Assembly: GCF_949987515.2 (NCBI RefSeq)
Contig: NC_082694.2
Location: forward strand, 61,254,080-61,318,079
Length of the DNA stretch: 64,000 bases
Source: Delphinus delphis
Taxonomy: Eukaryota; Chordata; Mammalia; Artiodactyla; Delphinidae
Reading direction: 5' to 3'
Shown: positions 1 to 11,977 of the stretch, one piece after another
Numbering within the stretch: the stretch's first letter is position 1
Layout: the number at the start of each line of letters is the position of its first letter
Translations under genes and position numbers: made by a program
Notes under the pieces: generated by a model
Databases searched by the model: none
Seen by the model: only the letters and a program-made list of their open reading frames with translations
What the model was told of the DNA's origin: nothing

Positions 1-344
1 CAGGCGTGGGGCTGCGGGTCAAAGTGCATTCCTGAATCCCAGCAACCAGAGGCTTGGGGAGGGTGGAGGGGGTCGAGGCGGGCAGTGACTGCAGCTGAGC
101 TGTGGAGGGCTGTGGAGGATTAAGTCCCAGAAATTAGAGGGGACCGGCAGAAAGAGAGTCATTTAGAAGCAAGAGACCCAGCTTTCCAAAGGGAGCGGCG
201 TAGCCTCGTGCTCCAGAGGCCCTCTCGGACCTTTCCAGCTCTTCCGGAGCCTCCCGACAGTCGCAGCAGAGCTGTCTAGTGGCCTGTTACAGGAGATGGG
301 ATTGGTCCTTTGTTCCTCTTCATGGGAAGTGTTAGAAGTTTCGA
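1..344. other. Single-copy, locally CpG-enriched left edge
   Basis: No repeat or coding signal is recognised. The stretch is GC-rich and by eye holds roughly a dozen CpG dinucleotides, many more than the AT-rich DNA that follows. This could be the edge of a CpG island or of a 5' exon lying left of the window. Short open frames here show no recognisable protein. Confidence 0.4.
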
Positions 345-595
345 GTCCTATAATAATATCATTTGTTGAATGCTCACCGTATGCTACACACTGCACACGT
401 TGTGATCTTATTTATCATGGAGATCCTATCAGGTAAGTACTATTGTGCCCATCTTTCAGGGTACGAAATTGAGGCTCAGAGAACTTTAGTGAGCTGTCCA
501 TCTTCAGTAAGCTATACCTAAGTTATGGCGTGAACATGTAGCAGAGCCAGAATGCCATTCCAGGCCTCAAACGTTTAACCCCACTCACTACCCCA
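345..595 (-). repeat. MIR SINE, antisense
   Basis: The reverse-complement MIR core is readable: an equivalent of 'cattttacagatgaggaaactgaggc' at about 450-480 is followed by the block that reads 'cacagctagtaagtggcagagcc' in the consensus. It is strongly diverged, as expected for an ancient mammalian tRNA-derived SINE. Confidence 0.75.
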
Positions 596-2125
596 GTTTA
601 CTACTCTAAAGATGGTTTCACCTTCGTTTTTGTCCTGATGCATCTATCCCAGGCTTTTTGAAATACTCTGTTGATGATAGTTTAGATGTACACAGTGAAT
701 ACATACTTTGTGTGATAAAATTGTCTTAGCTATAAAGATTAAGAGATTTTTTTTGTTTAAGAGTCATATTTGGGCCTGAACTCACACACGGCTTTCTCTC
801 TCTCACAAATGTTATTTAGGGTAAAGTGATGCACCAGCCATATTTTTAAGTTTAACCAGACATAACACACCCATCTAAGTAAACATTTGAGAGTCTTGTA
901 ATTGGCTTTGTAACGGGATGTTAAAATGGGATGATCCTTTGTCTTAGTTTCAGCTGAGACTAAGAGCTAACTACTTCCATGTTCTGAAGTGGTCTCCTTG
1001 AGGCTTCTCTCACCGTTGCTTGAAGTGGGTGGGAGTGGGGAGACCACTGGCTCCCCTTCTGCATCTGGGGAGGGAGAGAAAGACGGAAAACGCCAACAAC
1101 TTTTCCTAAAGGAACTCTGCCTTCTGATCTCCAGCTGCCCTCTCGGCTTGTACCACCACTTATGTTGCCTGGAGGAATGCAGATGGCTGGGGATCCTGGT
1201 TCTTGGTTACTTCCTTTGGAAGTCCAACTTGGATGCCTGGTGACCCCAGTTGAAAAGACTGAGTAGTTGCATCCCTTGGGCTTGAGGGCATTGTGCACTG
1301 GTGTCTGACTCCTGATTAGGACAGGAGAGGGAATAGCTCGTGACAAACAAGACTAGCTGTGTGAGAGTCAGCCTGAGGTTGCATTAGGTCCTGCCCAAGC
1401 CGGGTGCAAGGAGAGCTCAGGAGATGGCAGCAGAAAGCCACTGGAGGTCGATTGCCAGCTGCTCGGGGGCTGAGGATGGAACCGTAAACCCCCAGCCAGA
1501 GCAGATTCATATGTATTGACATCTGGGACCTGCAGTTGAGGGGTCCCCAGCAAAGTTGGGGGCATCTCTGAAGAACCCATGGAAGTGCTTCCATGGGGAC
1601 AAGAAACAGCTGTACATGCCTGCCGAGCCCAGGGAACCTGGATGCCAGCTCAGAACAGTACCAACCAGTAAGGACCTCTGTCACCTTTGTCTCTCCTCTC
1701 TGCACACTCTTCAACTCTGGACATGAAGAAACTACCATTAGCAGCCAAGGGGAAGGGTGATAAAGGTGCAGAAGCAGAGAAAGAGAATGAAGTCATGCCC
1801 CTTCCACTGCAGAAAGCAAGCCTGGGGGTGGGGGATGAAACTGTGAACGCCATTTTCAAGTTTTTAAGTATTACCTAAGTAGTACCTCCACATTAATGAC
1901 TGAACTGAGATTGTTTGGGGCTGTAACGTGAGCACGCTCTTTTAAAAAACTCCGAGCGTGATCTGCAGTATTAAGGGACCTACTCAGATTTCATCCAGGG
2001 CAGAAGCAGGAGCTCCCCACAGGTAGTGTGTGAGTGGGCACTGGGGGCATCTGGGGAAAATCCGGGAGCGTTAGGATGGTGCCCTCTGTGTCTGCTTTCC
2101 AAAGGACACCCTGGATCTCACCTCC
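596..2125. other. Single-copy DNA, nothing recognised
   Basis: No repeat family, splice-flanked exon or long reading frame could be supported. Open frames of 60-140 codons occur on both strands between about 960 and 1880, but they overlap each other on opposite strands, have no recognisable domains and look like chance frames in a moderately GC-rich stretch. Confidence 0.4.
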
Positions 2126-2530
2126 TGTCTTCCTCACTCAGCCTGCTCCCAAGCATGGTCCAACCTCAGGGCCTTTGCATTTGCTTTTCCCCTATTATCC
2201 ACATAGGTTGCTCCCTGGCTTCCTTCATCTTTCTCTCGGTTTAAATGTCCCTTTATCAGACATTTCTCTAACCACACAATGCAAATCATCACCCCTCTGT
2301 CCAGCCCCCTCATCCTACTTTCTTAAGTTTTTCATAGCCCATATCACCACCAGATCTAGACCTCTTATATGTATTTGTTTATTGTGTGGTCCCAGATTGG
2401 CAGCTCTAGGAGAATGGAGACTATGTTGTTCACTGTTTTTCCGAAGCACATGGAATTGTGGATGGCACATGGCGGTGGTCCAATGGGTATTTGTTTTGCT
2501 GTCATTGAATATCTCTGCCTCACCAGACCC
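2126..2530 (+). repeat. L2 LINE 3' region, sense
   Basis: It follows the L2 3' consensus in order: 'cctcagggcctttgcattt', the 'aaatgtc' and 'acatttctctaacc' blocks, then 'agactatgttgttcactg' and 'aatgggtatttgttttgctg'. A 187-codon open frame across it is a by-product of the repeat, not a gene. Confidence 0.75.
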
Positions 2531-3344
2531 CTTTTACTGTTCAGAGTACAGATCTACTCACTATGTTATAAAAGTGAATCCAGTCCGGGCAAGTTGACGT
2601 GTACCTTTATATCAAAAGCATGTTTTCTCTGTCTGGGATCCAAGGGAGCCCAGAGGAGGGAATTCACTTCTCATTGAGATGTCAGTGACCTGATCTCTTG
2701 GAAACTATACATTGGGTTCCCCCAAAGGAATAGATTTTCTTTTTCTTTTTGTTTCTGAGAAGAAAAAAGGCAGACATAATTCCTTCTCACTAGAGCCCGA
2801 AGGGTGATTTTTATGAATCTTTACCACATGTCCACACAAACTTTAGCTTTTCTCTCACTGAGGGAAAGAATTCGAGCAATTTTTACTAGAGTCTTGTCAA
2901 TGCAGAGGGCTTTATCAGGGAAAGTGATTTTCTGAAGTAGTTTGAGTCATAAGGAAGTACAATTCTTTCTGTGACTTGTTGCCAGTTTAACCCTAGAATG
3001 AAGATAAAGGATACCTTTTGGGGACTGGCTACTCAGAGAACTTGACAATGAGGTCTGCTCCTTGGCCTTCCCCCTGAGAGTCAGGTCTTCCCAACACATC
3101 TGCAAAGTGATTCTGAAGTCAGGAAGTTATTCAAGAATGACAGAAATAAAAACCCTCGCTTCCTAACAGCTTTCTGTGACTTTCATGCCTCCACGCGCTT
3201 CCATCAGTATTCCCGGGGAGTCTATACTTACAATGAGGAATGAATTTCTTAGAAATTTGACTTGGCTTGAAAACAGTATTTTTAGGGATGGTAAAGATTC
3301 ATTTGATGCAGTGATAGAAAAACCAGGACCATGTGTAATTGTTG
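2531..3344. other. Single-copy DNA, nothing recognised
   Basis: AT-rich sequence with short homopolymer-rich patches. No repeat, RNA gene or coding exon was identified. Confidence 0.35.
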
Positions 3345-3605
3345 CCTGGCAGGTTAAGAATATGAGCTCTGAAGCTAGACTGCTTGGGTTTGAAGTTGAG
3401 CTCCATCACTTACTGGCTGTGTGACCCTGGACAATTTACTTCTCAGTGTCTCAGTTTTCTCATCTGTATAATGGGAATCACCAATAACCACCCATCTCCT
3501 ATGGTAGCTGTTAGAATTAAATGAGTTAATATGTGAAAAAGAGCTTAGAATAGTGCCTAGCACATAAGACTAACTCTGTAAGTGTTGGCAGTATTTATTA
3601 TTGTT
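3345..3605 (+). repeat. MIR SINE, sense
   Basis: Sense-strand MIR with recognisable parts: 'atgagctctgaagctagactgc', 'cttactggctgtgtgaccctgg', 'ctcatctgtataatggg', 'aattaaatgagttaatat' and 'agtgcctagcacataa'. It is nearly full length and ends in a (TTA/TTG)-rich tail. Confidence 0.85.
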
Positions 3606-4624
3606 GTTTTTGGGGTGGTGGTTAATCATGATTACTATCATCATCATCGTTCTCATAACCATCCTCTTGCAAAACATGGCCTATTTAGACTTTAGGACTT
3701 GCAGAGGTAAAGCCACCAGTTGAATCTCTTTCAGTAAGATTCTGCCAGGATTAGCCATGGCTTCATTTTAGGATTCTTGGTGAAGGAACCGCATGGCTTT
3801 ATGACCATCACTGGGCTAAATTCTCCTAGGGCCCCAGAAAGGATGCAATTCTGTAGTTTTCTTCTTGCCTTCTCTGCTCAGAGATTTTTAGGGATCTTTG
3901 GCCCATTCTCATGGAAATCTTCTAGATGATTTTGGGACACTTGACTCAATCGGATGGCTAAGGAATGATGTCTAGCATTCTTAAAAAGAATGGAAAAAAG
4001 CATCTTGCAAAGTGATAAGGAAGCAGAAATGGGCCTAAAGATTTGTTTTTAATTATAAGACCAGAATCAAACATAAACGACAAAATATTCTCTAAGCTGA
4101 ATCTAAACCAAATGAATTTTTGTTTTGTTTTGTTTCAAGACCCTGGCCTGTGAATTTGACTCAGGAAGGATTCTGGCATCTGTCGTCTTAGTTCACCTTT
4201 CTCCCTCAGGGTACAAGCACTAGAGGAATGCGGCAGTGGATTCCAGTCACAGCTGCCGTGTGAGAGATTTGCCTTTTGCAGGTTGCCACACGATGTGCAG
4301 ACTTTATGGGTCTCAACTCAGAGCGTCGGCTGGTGCCTGCTCCCTGCACTTCCCAGGCAGCCCCGAGCATTTCCAATAGGCGGTCTCTCAGGATTTCTTT
4401 AAGGTTTGCAGTCTGTTGGAGTGGAAAAGTTTGCTAGTTGGTTAAAAACAAACTCTGAATCCAGTATCCACAACTGTTTGTTTCGTGGTAACCATAGGAA
4501 AATGCAATCAACAAAACTGAAATAGTCTTTGCTCTATTGTGAATGCAATTTTGGCCCTTCACCTCCTGGCCTGTAAACAGGAATTCACCTAGATGATCTC
4601 AGACTGACTTAAGTTTGTTTGTGT
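3606..4624. other. Single-copy DNA, nothing recognised
   Basis: No repeat family or coding exon was recognised. A (TTTTG)n-like patch lies near 4122. The rest is ordinary AT-rich sequence. Confidence 0.35.
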
Positions 4625-4984
4625 GGGCTTCCCTGGTGGCCCAGTGGTTAAGAATCCGCCTGCCAATGCAGGGGACACGGGTTTGAGCCCTACTCCGGGA
4701 AGATCCCACATGCCGCAGAGCAACTAAGCCCATGCACCACAACTACTGAGCCTGTGCTCTAGAGCCCGCGACCCACAACTACTGAGCCCGCGTGCTACAA
4801 CTACTGAAGCCTGGGCGCCTAGAGCCCGTGCTCCTCAACAAAGACAAGCCACTGCAATGAGAAGCCTGCTCACTGCAGCAAAGAGTAGCCCCTGCTCGCT
4901 GCAACTAGAGAAAGCCTGCGCACAGCAGTGAAGACCCAACACAGCCAAAAATAAATAAACAAATACATAAATTTATTTAAAAAA
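4625..4984 (+). mobile_element. Long-form CHR SINE, sense
   Basis: tRNA-derived SINE starting 'gggcttccctggtggc'. The Pol III A-box-like 'tggcccagtgg' and the B-box-like 'gggtttgagccc' are both present. They are followed by repeated 'acaactactgagcc' units and an AT-rich tail of AAATA units. This is the long cetartiodactyl type. It lies tail to tail with an opposite copy at 5026-5412. Confidence 0.9.
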
Positions 4985-6290
4985 ACTGTGTGTGTATATT
5001 TTTATTTAAAATTTCCATTTGGTTCTTTTTTTAAAAAAACTACCCTATGACCACATTTTTAAATTTTTTATTTATTTAATTTATTTATTCTGGCTATGTT
5101 GGGTCTTCATCGCTGCACGTGGGCTTTCTCTAGTTGCGGCAAGCGGGGGCTACTCTTCATTGCAGTGTGCGGGCTTCTCATTGCAGTGGCTTCTCTTGCT
5201 GCAGAGCACGGGCTCTAGGCGCATGGGCTTCAGTAGTTGCAGCATGTGGGCTCAGTAGTTGTGGCTCACGGGCTCTAGAGCACAGGCTCAGTAGTTGTGG
5301 CACACGGGCTTGGTTGCTCCGCGGCATGTGGGATCTTCCCGGACCAGGGATCGAACCCACGTTCCCTGCACAGACAGGCGGATTCTCAATCACTGCGCCA
5401 CCAGGGAAGCCCTCCATTTGGTTCCTTATTAATGTTTTCTATCTCTTTGTTGAACTTCTCCTTTTGTTTTCCTGATTTGGTTAAATTGTTTATCTGTATT
5501 TTCTTATGGCTCTCTGAGCGTCTTTAGAATTATTTTGAATTCTTTGTCAGGCAGTTCATGTATCTGCATTTCTTTGGGGTCAGTTACTGGAGGTTTACTG
5601 TGTTTCTTTGGTGGCAGCGTGTTTCTCTGATTCTTCATGATGCCCGTAGCCTTGTGTGGATGTCAGTGCATTTGAAGGAGCAGTCACCTCTTTCAGACTT
5701 CATGGACTGACTTCCATAAGGAGAGGCCTTTGCCTGTGGGAGGGGGCACACTGCAGCGTACTGTGGCCCGGGTCGAGTGGGCCAGGGCCCCACGTATGGG
5801 GCTTGTATTGCCTCCAGGTCCAAGGGGATGTGATAGCTTGGGGGATCCATAGTGGCTGCAAGGGCTGTTGGGGTCCTCAGTGGCGCCTCCAGTGGCTAGG
5901 GACCAGGGCAGGCAGCACTGGTGGCCGGAGCTGGGGGTGTGCATGCACTGGGCTGCGGGACCAACTGCAGGTGCGTATCCAGTGGCAGGGCCAGTTGCAG
6001 ACACACATGTAGGGGCGAGGGCCAGGGTCAGCAGCAAGGGCTGGGGCCACCTTAGGGCACATTAGCAGCTGTGGGGCCCCTGGCTGTCAGCGGGCACGCC
6101 TGTCACTGCAGGGTCTCATCTTGGGCTGTGCACAGCAGTGGAGTCTGGCGAGGGGAGTTGGGGTGCAGGTGTGCAGCTGGAGAGGCTAGTTGCAGGGGAG
6201 CCCAGTGGTGCAGGCCAGTGTAGGAGTCAGGCCCTGGCTGTCTGTGTGCACTCCTGGGCCTTAATGAAAATTTAAGAACCGGCACTATCA
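4985..6290 (-). repeat. Old L1 5' region (ORF1/5' UTR), antisense, interrupted
   Basis: The stretch 'ccatttggttccttatt...ttgttgaacttct...ttgaattctttgtcaggcag' at about 5413-5560 resembles antisense L1 ORF1. The GC-rich sequence up to about 6290 resembles a 5' UTR of an old mammalian L1. A long SINE (5026-5412) splits it and duplicates its target. Open frames in the GC-rich part show no domain. The 5' boundary is uncertain. Confidence 0.45.
5026..5412 (-). mobile_element. Long-form CHR SINE, antisense, with 12-base TSD
   Basis: Reverse complement of a long CHR SINE, ending 'ccaccagggaagcc' at the right. It is flanked by 'tccatttggttc' at 5014-5025 and 5413-5424. Between the AT-rich tail and the left TSD is a second tract (about 5026-5063) containing 'ctaccctatgaccaca' and another T/A run, which is not part of the SINE consensus. 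Confidence 0.9.
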
Positions 6291-6779
6291 GAAAGCCATT
6301 TCTGTTACAGCCTAGATTGGCCCTGTGGTCTGTCGCTTCTTTCTCGCCCCGTTCTCTGCACTAGCAGAAGCTGCTCACTGCTGCTTGCGCAGGGAACTTT
6401 CATGTCTGTGAAAACTAGCAAACTCCCTTTGTACTTCTGTCTCTCACTGTATGTGTGTTCAGGGTGCAAGGAATTTCACCACCTTTTGCAAACCACAGGG
6501 AGACGCATGTTCAGGCAGCCAGAGGGGAACCTTTAGGGTTTCTCAAAATACAGACATCACAGAAGATGCCTCTCTTGCTTTAATATTTGCTGAAATATTG
6601 ATTAGTTCAGATCCTCTGGATGAAGAGATGGCAACAAATTTCTAATAATTATATTAATATCACACAGTTCCACATATCTATTTGTTTACTACATCCAAAG
6701 AGTTAATGTTTAAAAGTTTGAAGAAGATTGCAAATGATTTGTTTCACAGCTGATCTGAGTTCTTCATTCCAATCCCATA
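6291..6779. other. Single-copy DNA, nothing recognised
   Basis: No repeat or exon was recognised in this mixed-composition stretch. Confidence 0.35.
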
Positions 6780-7000
6780 TGTTAAAAAATTACTTGCTAA
6801 CATTTGGGTACTGACAGTTGTACCAGGTACAAGTTGAAGCTTTTTGCCACAACTCTATAAGGTAACCACTAATAATAGACCCTTTTTACAGATGAGAAAA
6901 CTGAGGCCCAGAGGGTTTACAAAATTTGCCAGAGTTAACACATCTAAGAAGTGACAGAGCCTCCTGCCTGACAAGCCCCCGTAGGATCCATAGCATAGGA
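6780..7000 (-). repeat. MIR SINE, antisense
   Basis: The antisense MIR core 'acagatgagaaaactgaggc' is present at about 6888, followed by 'agaagtgacagagcc' and preceded by a diverged 'aacatttgggtactgacag...ccaggtac' left part. Confidence 0.8.
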
Positions 7001-7365
7001 GGGCCACTTGACCTTGCCTTAAATTTAGATATTTGACATGAGGTTATACTGTCATGGAAATATACCAGAGAGCTAAAAGAAGTCTGTCATACAACTTGAA
7101 CCAAACTGTCCTCAGTACATTATGGATAGATATATGTAAATGTACATGCACACATATATATGTATACACACATAATTATATTTCATTCACATAACATTAT
7201 GTTACTTTTCATTTTTGTGTATGTTAAAGTCTTTAGTTAGATAAACATTTTAAATATACCATAGGTTCCATAGCCCTGTTTTGATTTTGTAGTATATGGA
7301 GAGTCTCAATAGTGAAATTGGCCTGGCCGTGTCTTAACACTGAAGATGTTCCAGTGCATAGAACC
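7001..7365. other. Single-copy AT-rich DNA
   Basis: Contains a short imperfect (AC/AT) microsatellite near 7140-7180. Nothing else was recognised. Confidence 0.35.
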
Positions 7366-7545
7366 ATAGGATTAGGAGGGAAACTTAGAGACTATTTTGT
7401 CCAACTTCTTCATTTCACTTGTGAGGAAATGGAGACACAGAGAATATTGAGTAACCTCCCCAAGGTCACACAGCTAGAAAGCCCTCCCAGTGACAGAGCA
7501 GTGTTCTCTGCACCCACTGCTTTTGATACCTGGCTCATGCCTCCA
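7366..7545 (-). repeat. MIR/L3-like ancient repeat, antisense
   Basis: The order of 'ttagagactattttgtccaac', 'gaggaaatggagacacagag' and 'aaggtcacacagctag' matches the L3/MIR3-like class rather than classic MIR. The exact family is uncertain. Confidence 0.55.
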
Positions 7546-7719
7546 AACTAGCAAGGAGAGGACAAGTCGCACACGTGGGCATATGTCATGGGAACATCCT
7601 GGAGGCCACGAAACATTTATTTTACAACCAATGATTCCTTCCCATGCGGTCTTTTTTTTTTGAATATGTGGGAAAAATGATTCAATTTTTTTAGAACTTT
7701 TCACATTTCAAAACCCTTT

Positions 7720-7975
7720 TAAAACTGAGAATCGATATTGTACCTCATGACCGTCCTGGGAGGGGGTGTATGCAGGCATTGCTATTTCTGTTTTTCAGAT
7801 GGGGAAACAAAAGTCAAAAACTGGTACACAACTTTTCCAAGGTAACACAACTAGGTAGTGGCAGAGCTGTGACTGAAATTTAGGGTTCCTGGCTTGGGAC
7901 ATGGCACTGAACTGCGCTGCTTTCCTGTCTACAGTATGTCTTACAGGAATTACAGATGGGAGCAGCACAAGCATT
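7720..7975 (-). repeat. MIR SINE, antisense
   Basis: Diverged antisense MIR: 'tttcagatggggaaac', then 'aaggtaacacaactagg' and 'gtggcagagctgtgac'. Confidence 0.65.
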
Positions 7976-9626
7976 TTTGTTCTCCTGATGCTATTCATAA
8001 ACCATTCTCAAACCCAGTGCATTTTCTCTGAAAGAAACTATTCTTCATGTGATCAGCAACTTGGCAAAAAAGATAATTAGATCTTCTGAACGCTATTCAT
8101 AAAGTAAATGCTATGTCAGAATAGATACTAAGCATTTCCAAAGTTCCTAACGTATTTCCTTTCAGTGGTGAGGTGTAAGATATATTTAAATGAAGCTTAG
8201 TCTGGGAAACCAGCATATTGCAATTAAAAATGCAGCCCTTGTAGTCTTGCAATTCTTTGTCTAAAGCCTTTTACAAAAGAGGGTATTTTAATTCAATAAA
8301 TAAAAGACAGGAAAAAGAAAAAAAGAGAGAGGCACTTCCAACTCTCCTATGGGCGGCATAGCTTGCAGTTCACACACACAGCAGAGAAAATACACAAACA
8401 AATAGTATTTGATCTTGCCTTGCTGCAGGCTATTTTCATCTTTGAAGAGACCAAAGGAAAAAACAACCTCAGAACTTACCACGAAAACTTCCAAATTTAT
8501 TGCAACACAACGTAATGGCAAAATGCTATTTTCTTAGTGCTCACATTTTTGAATAACCACCATGGCCAAGAATGCCTGGTTTTATATTTACAATAAACCC
8601 AAAGAAAATCTTGAATTCCCTTCTCCATTTGGGGATGGCAAAGATGCGGTAGGTTGTTCAGAGCAAACCATCCAGTCTAATTATTCAATCTTATCCTCTC
8701 TGTTTAACCTGAGCTTGAGGCATTTATTTCATGTTTATACTGGTTTAACACAAATCATTCTTAAAAGAGATTTCGTATCCTGTTTCCCTGTGCAAAGTTG
8801 GGCTACAGTAGTGACTTAACAATGCCAGCCCTTTCTTGGGCTTATCAGTTTAAGAAGCATTCAACCTAAGAAAACACTTCCAGTGTAAACAAGATACAGA
8901 ATTGCACATCTAGCCACATTCCTCCGAGATCTGTCTGAATAGAGAGAAGTATAGATCTACATTAAATAATTTCTCTTTTAATTTAGCATTAACATGCCCA
9001 TATCCTTTCCTCATACATTGTTATAAGTAATTCATTCTGTTGCTACTGTATTCCACGTAGGAAGTAAAGTATAAAAAAGGGCAAGACTTAAACGTCCTTT
9101 AAATTAAACTCTGCACAAGCATTATACTTTTCAACTTATTTTAACCATAATTAAGTTGGTTTAAAAGATACAGTGAAAGTCTTATTCTAATCTTATCTCA
9201 GCACAATTTATTTATAGTTGATATATGTATATTAGTTGTTTTCAAGGATGTCAACTACCACCCACTCCCATCTCACTTCTCCTGAAACTGAAATTTGTAC
9301 AGACTGATTACTTGGTCAAGGGATGTATTCTAGTTTCTTAATGGTAAATAACCTTTTCATGTTTTCATAACAAGGAATGGAAATCAAACTATCTACATAG
9401 CTTAGCAATTCATCAGACATACCTTGTTTGAAGAAACGAATTTTTTTTTCAAAATTTTTCCACCACAGAGAATGGATATCCTTTTTTCTTTAAGCTTTTC
9501 TGCATCACAGATCCCATCCAAATTATTCTAAAGAAGAAATAAGAAGAGGTCCAAGCACCTTTTCTCTTCTGAGAGGAGCTAATCAAACATTCCCATCAAC
9601 CTCTCAGCACTTTGAAAAGCACATTT
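7976..9626. other. Single-copy DNA, nothing recognised
   Basis: A long stretch free of recognisable repeats, AT-rich, with no supported exon. Frames of up to 85 codons (for example 8562-8819) show no domain. Confidence 0.4.
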
Positions 9627-9681
9627 TATACCACACACACACATGCACACACACACACACTCATATACACACACACACAGC
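9627..9681. repeat. Interrupted (CA)n microsatellite
   Basis: Runs of CA dinucleotides broken by 'tg' and 'tcatat' interruptions, about 55 bases in all. Confidence 0.9.
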
Positions 9682-10715
9682 TTCTCACACTGGTTTTAGT
9701 GCTGAATTAGGCGGTACTCTTTCAAATTTCCACGCCCACTTTTTTTTTTTTTGGTGGGGGGCGGCAGTTAAGGATTTCTAAATATTCTTTTCTATCCCAA
9801 AACACACCTTTTCAGCAAGCAAATTCTACAATTAGAAATTCTAAAAAGTAGCAGAGAAGCACCTAGATGAAACGGAAAATTTTAAGTATACTTTAAAATT
9901 GACTTAAGCAGGGCAATTAAATTTTCTCTTTCCTTTTCAAATGTTAGCAAACAGCTGGATTAAACTGCATAAAGAAAGAAAACTGTGCAAACATTACTGA
10001 GCTGATTCTACTGGACTCTCATTTTTGGAGTAAAAATAATTTTCCTACATGTTAAAGCTATTTTTTGGTTTAATTTGCTTCGGTCCTTTCTACATTTTGG
10101 CAAGTTTAATGAAATGACTGTAGTCTATGCTGCTGGGAAGAGGACACAAGATAATGACAGTGGGAAGTAAAAACAGACTCATGTTTCAAAACAACAAATG
10201 ATGGATAGCTCACATAATAAGTGAAACCTACCGGATTTTATTTACTTACATATTAGTGTCATCAATTAAATTGAAAGGATTCAGACCCAAAACATACATT
10301 AGCATATCACAGCATCTTAAAAACAGACCATAAAAAAGTACATCTGGCACTCCTTGAGATTCAAATGTTTACCAGTATGACAGCTCCTTCTCTTCAGCAG
10401 GGTGGGAGGGAGCACGGAGTCCATCCACTGCCTGCTGGGGACTGTGCACTCACACAGCCCAGTCTGAAGAGGAAAATCTTCCTTACTAGCATAGCAGTCT
10501 GGGGATTGCTCCTTATTTAAGATTATGGTTTGAAGCTTTTTCCCTCCACTTGGTTCTGCATTTAAATAATTTCTCAATCCTGTTTCTTCCTCCACAAAAT
10601 CCTGAGCCTAGGTCCACTGGTGGTAAGGATGATAGTGCCACATGGAGGATGGCCTGTCCCACCCTTTGAGTCTGGGAAGGTTTGGATGAAATGGCAGCCC
10701 AAACATAATTAATAA
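9682..10715. other. Single-copy DNA, nothing recognised
   Basis: Contains a T run followed by a G run near 9740-9765. No repeat family or exon was recognised. Confidence 0.35.
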
Positions 10716-10980
10716 TATTACTCTTAATGTTAATAATAATGCTAATTGCCATTTATGAAATACTTATGCTGGGAATGGTGATAAGCCTTCTACATATATC
10801 AACTCATTTAATACTTAGAAAAACCTAGAGGGGTCAGTACTATTACTTCCGTACTACAGATAAGAGAACTGAGGCTCACAGGGATTAAATGACTTTCCCA
10901 GGGTCAGCCAGCTGGAAAGGCAAGAACTGGTGTTCAAATTCAAGGCTGTCTGACTCTGAGGCAATGTGCTATGTTAAGGT
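10716..10980 (-). repeat. MIR SINE, antisense, near full length
   Basis: Complete antisense MIR order: 'taataataatgctaat', 'tatcaactcatttaatac', 'cagataagagaactgaggc', 'ggtcagccagctgg', ending 'gctgtctgactctgagg'. Confidence 0.85.
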
Positions 10981-11299
10981 TTAGAGCTTCTTTTCTTGCG
11001 TTAGTTTAATTTGTTTTCTTATGGTGAATAAGGCAGAATCAAATATAAATGTACTGAAAGCATATGAAGAGATGCTCAAAGCGAAATGCAAATCGAAAAG
11101 CAATAATGTTTGCGGTGACGAAAAGTTTTTGAAATACGTAATTATGGTTGCACACCACTATGGATGTAATTAATGCTAATGAATTAATCAACTGAAAAAT
11201 GGTTAAAATGGCAAAATTTTTGTCATACATATTTACCACAATAAAAAATAATATTGAGAGAGAGAGAGAGAGAGAGACAGAGAAATTCTCCTTTAAAAT
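10981..11299. other. Single-copy DNA with a (GA)n tract
   Basis: An uninterrupted (GA)n run lies at about 11255-11277. Nothing else was recognised. Confidence 0.5.
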
Positions 11300-11309
11300 A
11301 AGCAATGAA

Positions 11310-11511
11310 GGGCTTCCCTGGTGGTGCAGTGGTTGAGAGTCCGCCTGCCAATGCTAGGGGACATGGGTTTGTGCCCCGGTCTGGGAGGATCCCACATGCT
11401 GCGGAGCGGCTAGGCCCGTGAGCCATGGCCGCTGAGCCTGTGCATCTGGAGCCTGTGCTCTGCAACAGGAGAGGCCACAACAGTGAGAGGCCTGTGTACA
11501 GCAAAAAAAAA
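11310..11511 (+). mobile_element. Short-form CHR SINE, sense, with 10-base TSD
   Basis: Short CHR SINE from 'gggcttccctggtgg' to 'gaggcctgtgtacagc' plus poly(A). It is flanked by 'aagcaatgaa' at 11300-11309 and 11512-11521. Diverged from its siblings (a B-box-like 'gggtttgtgccc'), so not among the youngest. Confidence 0.93.
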
Positions 11512-11977
11512 AAGCAATGAAATATCACTTTTTTACATTGATTAAATAATTTTAATTAATTAATTTAAAAATATCTCTAAGAGCTCAGGAAATTCTTTTA
11601 ATTTCCTTGAAATTCAGTTCTCTTGCTTTTTTTAATTTCAATTTTTAATTATTTATATTTAAAAAATAATTTTTATTGGAGTATAGTTGATTTACAATGT
11701 GTTTCAGATGTACAGCAAAGTGAATCAGTTATATATATACATATATCCACTCTTTCTTAGATTCTTTTCCCATATAGGCCATTACAGAGTAGTGAGTAGA
11801 GTTCCCTGTGCTATACAGTAGGTCCTTATTAGTTATCTGTACATAGTAGTGTGTATATGTCAATCCCAATCTCCCAATTTATCCCTCCCCTCCCTTTCCC
11901 CTCTGGTGACCATAAGTTTGTTTTTTACATCTATGACTCTATTTCTGTTTTGTGAATAAGTTCATCTGTACCATTTT

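Noticed and set aside
960..1880. Several overlapping frames of 60-140 codons on both strands
   Set aside because: They overlap in opposite directions, have no recognisable domain or splice context, and resemble chance frames in moderately GC-rich DNA.
2034..2597. 187-codon frame as a possible gene
   Set aside because: It lies almost wholly in an L2 3' end.
5656..6065. GC-rich frames (up to 118 codons) as a gene exon
   Set aside because: They occur on both strands at once, and the block resembles an old L1 5' UTR.
9627..9681. CA repeats as a CRISPR-like array
   Set aside because: Simple dinucleotide microsatellite with no spacer structure. The window is a mammalian genome.
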